Assembly: GCA_001662425.1 (NCBI GenBank)
Contig: BDDC01000136.1
Location: forward strand, 1-64,000
DNA length: 64,000 nt
Source: Chlamydomonas sphaeroides
Lineage: Eukaryota; Chlorophyta; Chlorophyceae; Chlamydomonadales; Chlamydomonadaceae
Direction of reading: 5' to 3'
Shown: positions 1-10,400 of the stretch, in pieces
Layout of the letters: each line of letters opens with the position of its first letter
Position numbering within the stretch: the stretch's first letter is position 1
Position numbers and translations under genes: made by a program
The notes under the pieces: model-generated
Seen by the model: the letters and a program-made list of their open reading frames with translations, nothing else
Databases searched by the model: none
What the model was told of the DNA's origin: nothing

Positions 1-1160
1 CGCGGCGCTGCGGATATCCATGGGTTGATGATTGGGGCCGCCACGCATGGCACGAACACGCGAGAAAGCTGTGGTGCGACGCGCGTAGTTAGGGCAGGTT
101 GCTTGGCCGCCATGTGCCGGAGGTGGCTCATGAGTGGTGCGCGGGCACGACCCGAACGCGAGTGTCGATGGATGGGCAGCTGGAAAGCGGCGGGCGGGAG
201 CGCAGCCTGGAGCAGGGGATGGTCAGGACGGAGTGCGCAGGATGATGGGGATGGCGGCGAGGGAGCCGGAATCGTGTAGTGGCTGGGCCTACATCCAGCC
301 GTACATGCTGCTGACTCTGAGACAGGGCCTGCCTGGCCGCAGAGGGCGGCGGCACGTTCCTAGGTCCTTGGGGGTGCCAGCAGGATGCCGAGCGGCGCGT
401 GGCTGTGGTGCGAGACCGACCTACCACTGGGATGTATGTGGCGTGCAGGGCAGGGGCGGGGCGCAAGAGCTAGGCGGGGCGCGGTATGCAGGAAGCTACG
501 TCGAACATCGGAGGATGGGGTCGATGTGCCGGGCCACCAGAGGCTCCAGAGGTTGCTCTGCTGGCGGTATTCAAGCCGCGATACGCTGCATACGGCGGCC
601 GGGGCATGTTGTGGGTAGGGTGCAGCGATAGGTAGGCGCATGCGTGTGGCTGGTGTGTGGCAGGCGGGGCGCCAGCAGCAGGCCTGTGTCGGAGGGCGGG
701 CGGCGCCTCGTTGCGGTGCGTGCATAGGCAATCAGGCAACCAGGCATGCATGTATGCATGGATGAGTGCAGTAGCAGTAACAGCAGTAGTGCACAACAGA
801 CTCTGGGGTGCGGCGTAGTGCGGGCCGGTGCGTGTAGCGGAGGGGTGGCGAGGTGGTCGGAGCAGTAGTAAGTGCCGGCAGCAGGGCGGCGCATGTTGGG
901 ACCCGGCGGGGCGGGGTGCCGTAGCAGAGCTGCTACTGAGCGAGGCTGTGAAGCTACGTGTTGCCCGGATGCATGCTGCTGTCGTACATACGGTACTGCT
1001 GCTGCAACCGACTGCCCGACGAAACCGCCTGTGCGTGCACCGAGGTTGCTTGCTTGGCTTGCATCATTGGATTCCTACCTAGTAGACCTCGCCATGGTTT
1101 CGCGCAGGCTGCTCGCTAGCTCCACCTGCCACTGGGAGCTTCACAACATCAGAGCCTGCC
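1..1160. other. No supported gene
   Basis: I see no reading frame here with splice-consistent continuation, family similarity or a plausible start. The long open frames overlap on both strands, as expected for very GC-rich DNA. It may hold intron, UTR or intergenic sequence of a gene starting outside the window. Confidence 0.5.
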
Positions 1161-1161
1161 T

Positions 1162-1594
1162 CCCCAGCCAGCCACCCCTGGCTGTCTTCCAGCTCAATGC
1201 CGATAGTGAAGGACTCATACTTCTGGCCGCTGAACGTGAATGAAGTGCTGTCCCGCTTGGTGATGAAGACTTGCGCGGGTTTGATCGCCAGCCGCGTTGT
1301 GCAAGTGCTGCAGCACCGCTGTCTTGCAGTCTGCGGGCGTCTTGTAGATGCTGACATTGCTGTTGGGCGAAGGCTTGGCTCCCCAGCCAGCCACCCCTTC
1401 GCCCAACAGCAATGTCAGCATCTGCAAGACGCCTGCAGTCTGCAAGACAGCGGTGCTGCAGCACTTGCAGAACGCGGGGCTGGCGATCACACCCGCGCAA
1501 GTCATCATCACCAAGCGGGACAACACCTCCTTCACGTTCAGCGGCCAGAAGAATGAATCCTTCACTATCGGCATTGAGCTGGAAGACAGCCAGA
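1162..1594. repeat. Fold-back inverted duplication (~195-bp arms)
   Basis: The left arm (about 1178-1371) is the reverse complement of the right arm (about 1398-1593), with a spacer of about 26 bases. I count roughly a dozen substitutions plus a 2-base indel, so about 93% identity. A direct repeat CCCCAGCCAGCCACCCC occurs both at the outer edge of the left arm (about 1163) and in the spacer (about 1381). The right arm reads in frame into the downstream coding sequence. The left arm encodes the same peptide on the minus strand but is frame-shifted by the indel. This looks like a template-switch or fold-back duplication that captured the 5' part of a coding exon. Confidence 0.85.
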
Positions 1595-3656
1595 CCGCGG
1601 CCGCAGCCAGCGCGGCCTCCAAACTCAACATCGCGCGCTGCATCGTCACAGCCGATGGCAGCGCCAGGCTCGTACAGCGGGCCCCGGCCTTCTACCTAAG
1701 CAGCGGGATATACACCGGCAAGGGCGCCAACAAGCAGCTCGTCGGCGCGTCACGGACGCACGAACTGGGCCTCACACCCACGGACCGCACGCTGGGGGCC
1801 TACGTAGGGGTGCTGTACCCCGGGACGAACTCAGCCGCCAGCGCCGCGCGCTATCTGCTCGCCGAGCTGCTCTGCCACGCCGTGGCAGGTAGAGTCCCGA
1901 ACCCACCCGTGCGGGCAGGGGCCACACAGGCATGGGACCCGGGGACCGCCTGCGCAAGCCACCTATGTACCCCACACCGCTGAGGCCCACACCCCCTGCA
2001 CCGCGCCCGCCAAACCCCAGGCCAGCCCGATGACACGCTGGGCGCGGTGCGCACTGCGCTGTCGTCGCCCCCGGCGGCGCTGCTGGACCACGGCCAGCCT
2101 CACGCAACCTGCCGCCCACCTGCACCGAGTGGCTCAACCGCCTCGGGGTTGCCGGTGAGCTGCACAGTGCGACCACGCTGCTGCAGTTTGGCGGCCAGGC
2201 GGCGTGCAGCCTGGCAGCGGAGATGGGACACTCCGCCATATGTGGGGCGTGGGGCAGCCTAGTGGTCACCGATGTGGCCACTTACCCCACGGGCTGGGAG
2301 CCGGCCTGGCCGGGCGAGCACGCCCTCTTCCTGGCAGGGCTGCTGGCGGCATTGGACGAGGGCCTCCTCCGCAAGGCCCTGATGCAGTGCCGCGAGCACA
2401 CCACCGGCGGCCTCCTCCAGACCGCCAGCAAAGTGCTGAGCATGCCGCTGTTCAACGGGGACACCGTGGTCCGCCAAGTCCGCCACACGCTGGAAGGGGC
2501 CGCAGCGCCACCGGGACCACGCGTGCGCCTGGCCTCGGGCGGCTGCTGCGACCTTAACTCCCTGAACGGCGAAGACATCCTGGAACCCGGCTTTGTCTTG
2601 GACGACATGGGTGGCGTGATACCGCTCATGAAGTACGAGAGCTGGGTCGGCCAGGTGTGCAACACAGACATGACAGTGCGGGGCCCAGGCTGGCACAGGG
2701 GCGAGGAGGGGGGAGGGCCGCACACGAAGAACAGCAAGCCGTGCCCTGCACTCCTTGCCACACCGACCGCCACCACAACGCGCCAGTCTACACCCTCGCC
2801 GTGCTGCCCCACCCTGCCACAGTCCGCCACGTACCGCGCACACGACGGGTACGCTGGCTTCGTCTTCGCGACGTACAGCGACCTGGCCCTAGGGCTGGCC
2901 TCGGACGGGGGCCCTGGCCAGCTGCTCAACGCCAAGCGCCACTACCTAACGGTAGAGGGGCTCAAGCTGACGCTCAGCCTGCCGCCCATCACGAACAGCC
3001 TGGTAGGGGACGCCGGCGCATTGCTGTACCCCAAGCTGGCGGCCAGCATGGGGAAGCCCACGCAGTGCTCGTCGGCGCCCATCCTGATGGGCGCTGCCAT
3101 GATCAAGGGCCTGCCGTACAAAACGTACTTTGAGCAGCCGGTGCTCAGCACCAGCGACCTCAAGCGGGTGCTCGAGCTCGGCTGCAACGTGCTCACGCAC
3201 GGGCTTGGCCCCGAGGGCGCCGTGCCCCAGCCGCTGCGTGCGCCGACACCCGTCAAGGTGGCCGCTGAGCCCGAGGCGCCCAGCCTTGAGGACATGCTGC
3301 TGTTCCTGTCCGGCGCGGACGGCGCGCCGCCGCTACTGCCCGAGCCCTCGCCCCGCCGCCGCCTGGCCCTGGGCGACACCAGCTCTGGCGAGGAGGACCC
3401 GGGCGACGGCAGCGACCGCGAGAGCGACAAGGGTGTTGAGCTGCACCCGCCGGCCGGCAGCACGGCGGCGGACGGGGCCGCGGGGCCCAGCGGGGTGGAC
3501 GGGGGCGCCGACCGCGCCGTGCAGGATAAGGCCCAGGCAAAGAGGGAGCGCAAAGCGGCGCGCAGGGTGGCGCGCAAAGCGCAGCTGGACGGGGCGCTGG
3601 CCGCACTGCCGGCACCCGTGACCGCCGGCACCAAGTCGGCGGGACCGAGGAGGTGA
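1384..3656 (+). pseudogene. Unidentified protein gene, 5'-truncated and frame-shifted
   Basis: Three blocks read as real coding sequence. Block 1 (1384-1888) begins inside the inverted duplication without a convincing start. It ends at a GTAGAG donor. Phase continues after an acceptor at 2019-2020. Around 2100 the frame slips, and coding resumes in another frame (from about 2106) to the TGA at 3654-3656. A likely intron lies at 2655-2822 (GTGTGC...CACAG); it is also open in frame. The product has a hydrophobic and mixed globular body, an Asp/Glu/Ser-rich acidic linker (about 3380-3450) and a basic Lys/Arg/Ala tail (about 3530-3590). I do not recognise the family. An endogenised viral structural protein or an orphan algal gene are both possible, and nothing here decides between them. 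The frameshift and the missing 5' end favour a pseudogene, though an assembly error at about 2100 would also explain the slip. Confidence 0.5.
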
Positions 3657-5318
3657 GCCCTGGTGAGACGGTACCTGGGGCCTGCCAACGAGACAGCGCC
3701 AGCACCCCAGTACAAAGCTGCATGATATCCTTAAACTGCCACACCCACGCTGACAGCCACACGGATCCCCCTGCCGCCCCCAGCACCTCGGCGACGACAA
3801 CGGCAGCAAAAAGCCCAACAGCAGCGAGGTGACTGGCATGGAACTGGACCAGTAGTGGTGAGGTGGAGCCCCCCCGGCACCGCACCTAGAGAGCTCTCTG
3901 CACAGGCGGGCTTACGAACGGGCTGTGGTACGGGCCGGGCGGCCCCTTGCTTGCCAGGCACGCTGCTACGCGGGACCGATAGGATGAACACCACAACACG
4001 CACTATCCCGTATGCCAAACCCACCTCGCCCACCCACAGGGCCCGCCAACACCGATGGCACTGCCGTGGGGGGCGAGACAAGCCCTGCCGACCAGGGACA
4101 CGATACACCCAGCGGATGAAGCATGGCCGGGCTGGGCATGTGCGGGGGCAGCCCCAGGGGCCATAGGCAGGAACGTGGCGGCAAGGGCGGGCCCCAACGG
4201 GGGTGGTGGAAGGGGGGAGGGGCCCGCTGAGGGCAGGCGGCCAGCTGGTGGTCTGGTTGCGCAGGCTGTAACGCGGAGGCAACTAGGTCCCCTGAGGCAA
4301 TTCTGCTGACACGACTCGCAACACCCGCTGTGCGGCAACTACACCCTACTCTGTCTGCAACGCAGCACACCCGACGCAGACCCAACACCCCTCCCCCGCC
4401 ATGCAACGAACCTCAGCCACATGGTCGATGGAGCCGAACTCACAACACTTGCTGCCCTACAAGCGCAACAGTGCGGCACAACAGCGCCACCGCAAAGCAC
4501 CGGCCAAGCACGCACGCCATACCGACACCAGATACAGCGACACATGCTTGCAGCAATCGCGGTGCCGCGGCCCAGTGACCGCGAAACGCCTACCAGACAT
4601 AATGCGCCGTACCCGGCCCGCAAGCCACGCACCGGACCCGGGCGACAGCACGAGGCGGAGCCCAGGCCCCCTGCGGCAGCTACTATCCTCGTGCCTTGTC
4701 TCGGCCGCCCTGACGGGGGTGGGCACGGCTCTGCAGCACACAGCTAGCCGCATGCACCGCTGCCTTGCCCACACGGACCTGAAACCCGTCCTGCACCGCG
4801 CCGCGACGCTCAGCGGCGCCATCGACTGGGCCGACCTGGTCACAGCCACCCATAACGGCATGCATGCCGCCTGGCACGTCACGCTCAGCGTCTCCCACAT
4901 TGCACGCGCACTGTGGTACGCGGCCGTTGCTGCAGGCCACGCCGCCCGGCTCCTAGCGCGGCTCGCAATCCCCCCACGGCGTCACTAGCCCAGATGCCAG
5001 CCCGGCTGGGACTGACCGCAGCCAGCCGAGCACCCCACCTCAGCTACGCCGCGCTGACAGCCCTCGAACTCGCAGCATGGGGTAGCGCCCCGCTCACCCT
5101 GGCGTACCTTGCCCGGGTGGGCTGCCAACACAAGACGGCCGGCTCTGCCATCACCACGAATACCATGCCCACCTGGCTCCTCGGCTCTGCCGCATGCGCT
5201 GCACCCGGACCAGCACATCGGCGAGGCCCTCGTCGGCCGCCAGCAGCCGCCCGAGCTGCACGGAGGCCGCCACGCGCGACCGGCTCCCGTCGGAACGGAG
5301 CTGCTTGCCGCGGTCTAG
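3657..5318 (+). other. Possible decayed coding stretch downstream of the unknown gene
   Basis: No complete gene is supported. An open frame at 4401-4988 (195 codons) has a hydrophobic, helix-like C-terminal half. Another frame from about 4985 to 5200 and a third ending at a TAG at 5316-5318 also have protein-like composition. They are in different frames with no clear splice sites between them. They could be further remnants of the same element as the preceding pseudogene, or chance frames in GC-rich DNA. Confidence 0.25.
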
Positions 5319-5625
5319 CAGGCCCGGCCCGGCTCATAGCACTCGCCGTTCTCTGCGGGGGCTGAGCCTTGGGCCGGGCCCTCGTTCGCGTGCTGCCGAG
5401 GGTGAGGAAGCTGAGGATGCTGAGGATGCTGCAGCTGCTGGTGGTCCTCCTGCTGCTGTGGGCGCGGCGGGTGTTGTTGCCGCTGGGCTGAGGCCCGGCG
5501 CAGGCGGTCGAACGCGATATCGACACAGAGGCGCGCCCCGCACTTGGCCATGACGTATGCCACCTCCTCCCCCAAGCCGCCGCCGCCGCCGCCGCCGCCA
5601 TGCTGCTCCGCCAGCTCCTACAGCA
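5315..5625 (-). CDS. Candidate terminal exon of an unidentified gene
   Basis: On the minus strand a frame runs from an acceptor-like CTGTAG (about 5625) to a stop at 5315-5317. It starts with a poly-Gly run. Then comes a compact segment containing EEVAYVMAKCGARLCVDIAF, followed by a Gln/His/Pro-rich tail encoded by imperfect CAG-type repeats. Upstream exons would fall where the truncated locus A lies, so this may be the 3' exon of a chimeric or partly deleted gene. I recognise no domain. The low-complexity half makes chance coding possible. Confidence 0.3.
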
Positions 5626-5877
5626 GCATGGGAGCATGCACAATGTGTATTAGGAGTAACGGACTAGCCTGCTTCGTGTGTGCTGTCAAGGACGGTCAAG
5701 GCGATAATGGCGGTTGTTGGTATGCGATGTGCGGCAGCCGGCCGTCGTACCTTAGCCGATCAAGGTCGGTGGAGCTCATCGATTGGGATCAGTCGGCGTG
5801 TCAATGGGTACAAGATACAAAATCAAAGATAGATACAGTACGATACAAAGCATAGGGGCAGCCCCGCGCCTACCGCC

Positions 5878-6491
5878 GCCAGCTCTCGCATAACGTCCAA
5901 CGACCTGCGGAAGACCTCTGCGCGTTTGCTTGGCGTCGAGGACCAGCGCCGCGCGGCGGGCCGTCGCCGCCGTGTGGTGTGGCGCAAAAGCGCCGGGGGC
6001 CGCGGCGGCGCCCGGCGTCACGGCGGCAGCCGGCGGCAGCCGGCACGGGCTTGTGCGGTGGCCAGGGCAGTGGCTTGTACCAGCGGGTCGGGGTCGGGGT
6101 GGGGGTGGAGCTTGGGGCCGTGGCTGGCGCGGGCTGAGGACTGGCGCCGGGGACGCTGGGGCTGGACTCTGGGGCCGCGTTCAACGGAGGCGCGGCAGGG
6201 CTCGCGCGTGCGACGGCCTTGGCGCGCTGTGTGGCGAGGAAGGTTGCTGTGGGGTAGTGCCGCCGCAGCGAGGCCAGCGCCCGTTGTTGCGAAGCGCACA
6301 GCAGCCTGGGCGCGCTGGGCTGTGGCGAGGCGCTGGCCGGCTGGGCTGGGGCGCCCGGGGCGAGCGCGGTGGCTGGGCCTAGCGGGCCAGAGTCATCGTC
6401 TCGGTGCTGCGTCGGACTCGAGGATGCTGCTGAGCTGCAGTCGCCGCCTGCGCCGCTCCTGCTGTGCGGCGATGCACGCCGTTGCACTGAT
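5878..6491 (-). pseudogene. Locus A: truncated remnant of the unknown ~1000-residue family
   Basis: This minus-strand segment matches the first exon of locus B almost base for base over about 300 bp (plus coordinates about 6175-6480 against 12520-12800). It carries QRALASLRRHYP and a KPLPWP motif after a Ser/Pro-rich linker. It cannot be expressed as a normal family member. The start ATG of locus B is ATC here (6489-6491). The frame after the Arg-rich helix reaches a TGA at 6393-6395, and the rest is in another frame. Similarity stops shortly after the PLPWP motif near 5880. None of the downstream family exons was found. It is a recent, incomplete duplicate of a locus-B-like gene. Confidence 0.8.
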
Positions 6492-6509
6492 GGCGAACGA
6501 CGGGACATG

Positions 6510-7436
6510 CTCGGCAGTACCCCTTTCTGCGATCCAGCGCCACCTCGACAACCACGTCATCGTTGCTTGGTGTAGAATGCTTCCAGCGCTGTGCGATCGA
6601 CGACACGTAACCGCGAAAGCTGCCCGTCAAGTTGCCAGCGCCTGCTGTGCAAGGTATGTCCATGCAGCAACGTAACAGTTGCGATGTATTGCGTCTTTTC
6701 ACGCGTGGAAACCACACGGTGCTGCCTTCCATGCAACATGCACGTGCCTTGCACCCCGGCCCCCCTCCTGGCTCCCCCATCCTCTCCGCTCCCTGCAATT
6801 GCGGGCACATCGACCTTATCGTGCCAACACAACCACAGTTCACGATACCGCCAGCTATGTTCCATTCATCGAACGCGTTCCCGACTACGCATGTGCATCA
6901 TACCCTCGAAGCGAGAAGTGACGAGAACCGGCACCCAGTCTACCCGGCCACTGCCGACGCACGCATGCCCCCGCGCATTGCCCCTCACAGCCCGGCCCCT
7001 GCTTCCCCGCATTTCCCCCTGCATGCCTCGTAACGTTACCCCATGCTCACCACATCACAACGTCACGCAGTCTTGCCACGCCAGCACGTTCCCATGCCAT
7101 GCACACCCCCTTCCCGCTCCGTAACAGCCATGTACCAGCAGCGCTTGGGGCGGGCCTGCGTTTGGCACCGCAGGGCTTCGAGGGCGCGTTCCGTGTTGTC
7201 CTAGGTGTCTCCAGCAGCAACACAAATCACCTTGAACATGCCGCAGCCTGCGCCAGGTGCCTGCCTGGCAACGCCGGCGGCGGCTCCATACTGTGGATCC
7301 CGAGCCGCGCGGCATCTGTATCAACGAGGCTGAGCTACGGTAGCCCCGACGCGTCGAAGATAGGCTGTAAGATCTGTCGCGCAAGTGTTCAGAGCCCTTG
7401 GCAGCACCCAAGGCCGGTCCCACACGCGGTGGGGCT
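6510..7436. other. Intergenic stretch between locus A and locus B
   Basis: I see no supported gene. This sequence lies downstream of the locus B stop codon and upstream of the locus A remnant, so it should contain the 3' UTR of locus B. The long open frames at 6591-7124 and 7099-7959 are antisense or run into the locus B terminal exon. Confidence 0.5.
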
Positions 7437-10400
7437 TCACGACTTTGCCAGCGCGCGTTGCAGCGCCGCCGCCTTGGGCTGCGACTTGACGTACGACGTC
7501 GGCTGCCCCGGCAGGCATTCGACCAGCAGCAGCTCAACCGTCAGCCTGGCGTACCCCTCGCATGCCGCCGCCAACGCCGCCCCGTCGCCCGCCGCCGCCG
7601 CCGCGCCACCGTTGCCGCGACGCGCGCCGCTCAGCAGCAGGCGCTGCAGCACGCGCGCCGCGTCGGCCTCGGCTCGCCGCCACAGGGCCATCTCCGCGTC
7701 CACCCGCCGCGGCGGCGGCAGCAGCTGCTGGTCTGCCAGACGTATCACGTCATCCATAAGCCGCATGCAAAGGGCGTGCATGAGCAGGCCGGCGGGCGGC
7801 CCCGGCGGCGCCTCGGCCTGCGCCTCCGCCTTGCCGGCGGTGGCGCCGCCGCCGCCGGAGCCGGCCGCCGCTGCCGCGCGCTGGCGGCGGCGCTGCAGCC
7901 GCTGCTCCTCCCTGCGCCGCTCCTCGTCTTCAATCTCCGTGCCGAAGCCGTCGCCGTAGCGCTTTACGCACACGGGCACGGCGATGAGGTCGCGGCCGGC
8001 GGCCACCATGGCCTGCCGTGTCTGCGGAGCGCCAGGAGGTCAGGAGAGAGGGGCAGCCTTGCGTCATGAGTCATGACTCTACTCCAACGAAACGTCGGTG
8101 GCGGGCCAGGGCAGAGAGGGCGCAGCGTAGGCCACTGCGGGTGCCCAGGCTGGCTCAAGACCGCAAGACATTGTGCACGGGAGACGGCGCCGACCCGGGT
8201 TTCCTGGGCAGTGGCCGTGAGCCCACATGCTAGCGCTAGCCGCTGGACCCCATGCCCTAAGGCCCCTGGACAGAAAGGACGCCGGCGGCACTAACCCTGG
8301 ACCCCGTCACCCACCCCTTCCCCCGCACCTGCGCCAGCGCCGCCATCAGCCGCCACAGCCCCTCCGGTCCCACGCCCTGAACCCACATCGCGCCCTGCCG
8401 GCGGGCCAGCATGGCGGCGATGATGCTCTCGGCCTTGGCGGCCACGCTGCGCTCGGGGGACAGGGGCGGGTTTCGGGCCCAGAGTTAGTGCCGTGCCGGC
8501 GGGCACGGGGCAGCAGCTCTGGGGTCGGCTACTCGCAGGTGAGTGGCACTTGCACAGCGGGGCGTGGCTGCGCGCTGCTGGGGTGCCTCGGCCACGGCCC
8601 CCGCCAGGCGCCGCGGCCCTGCCCTGCGCCCGACACTGCGTTTCAAAGCAGGCCACCACAGCCGCCACCACCGCCGCCACCATAGCAGGCCGGTGCAGCC
8701 GTAAAGTCCGGCCCCGCCTGGACCAGGCGCCTGCCCCTGCGCTCCAAGCCGCCACCGCTGCAGGCCGGTGGCCCACGCAGCTCGTGTGCTGCGGCCCCCG
8801 CAGCCTGTGTGCTGAGGCGACATGCAGCCCACGCGGCCACGCAGCCTCCGCCGCCGCAGGCATGCCACACCTGCCCGTGCCCCACACCACAATGGCGGGG
8901 ACGGAGCAGCCCCGCAACACCCTACAACCCTGACCACCCACCTGTCCATGCCCGACACCACCACGATGGATGCCTGGGCCTTCTCCCAGTCCCAGCCGGG
9001 GTGGCCCATCAGGGGCACGTTGGGCGCCAGCAGCAGCGACAGCTCCAGCGGCTGGTCCGGCGCCAGCACGGGGTCGCGGTGCGGCCGCCGCCGCCGGCCG
9101 CCGCCGCCACCGCCGCCTGCGGGCGCCCCCCCTGCGCTGCCCTGCACGCCAGACCAGGCAGCACCGTGGCACAGGCGGGTGAGGCCGGCGAGTGGCGTGA
9201 GGCCGGCGTGCGGCCAGGGCCCGTGCAGCTGTGGGCTGCTGCAAGCGGTAGAAATCCTTCACACACATATCACGGTGTTTGCTGCATCGACACGTGGGGC
9301 ATGGGACTCGGTAGCGGCCGTGCTGGGGCGGGGCCCGCGGCGCGGCCACATGAGATCAGGCAAGCGGCCCCGCAGGCGACGGCAGCGCAGCCGTGCGGGC
9401 TCGACGGGCGCCGTACCTTGGCGCCGCCGTCCGGCGCGGCGCGCGGCTCCTGCACGCTGGGCTGTAGGACCTGCGGCGCCGGGGGGCAGTGGCGGTGCAC
9501 CACGGGTGGGCCAGAGTGGGCACGGGTGAGGACGCGCGCCAGGCGCGAAAGCCGCCTCATGCGCCTGCGAGGCCACATCGTCCCAGGAGCCTTCCACCCC
9601 CAGCCTCAGCAGCACTACGGCGTGCCGCCCAGCGCCCCCCCGGCCCCCGGCTTCCGGTCGAGCCGCTGCCGGACCAGCGGCGGTGCCCGCCCGCACGCGG
9701 CGCTGGCCCTGTGGTGAGCACAACAGGGGCTCGCCCGCCACATGCACGCACGGACGCACGGACACGTGCACGTACGCAAAAGACACGCGCACCGGCCCTG
9801 GATGCGTGTTCAAACAAAGGTGACATATGTGAAGTAGGTAACATGTATGAAGTAGGTAACATATGTGTGTTGGGTTGGGGCCTCTCACCACAAATTCATC
9901 GTCCACTGCTGACGCAGACCGCACGCCCAGGCAAACCAGCATCACCGCCGCGTGCGCCGGCGACAGCCACGTCTGCCGCGCCTCCGTCAGCTGCAGCCCC
10001 GGCGGCAGCCCCAGCGGCGGTGGGCGCGGCGGGGGCGCCGCCGCCTTGCCGCCCGCTGCTCCCCGGGACCCCTTGCCCGCGGCTGCGGCGGCTGCGGCCG
10101 CCGGCGGCAGCAGCAGCTGCGCAGTCTCCACCAACGCGGTCACGCAGCTCCTCGGCAGCTCCTGCTCCTCCGGCGCCAGCGCCAGCGGCTCGCCCGCCAG
10201 CCGCGGCGGCGGCGGAGGCGCCGCCGCAGCCTTCGGCAGCACGGCAGCGGGGAAGCCGTCTTGCATCACGCCGCCGGCGTCGCCGATCAGCTCCTCTAGC
10301 AACTCCTGCGTCGCGACGGCGGCCGCCGCGAGGGCCACCTCCGCCGGACGGGCGGCGACGCCGGCCGTGCAATCCTCGATGTGTTGGATCAGGTGTGTCC

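Noticed and set aside
3253..3885. Minus-strand frames opposite the unknown gene at 3 kb
   Set aside because: They are mirror frames of a GC-rich coding strand; no motif and no splice sites.
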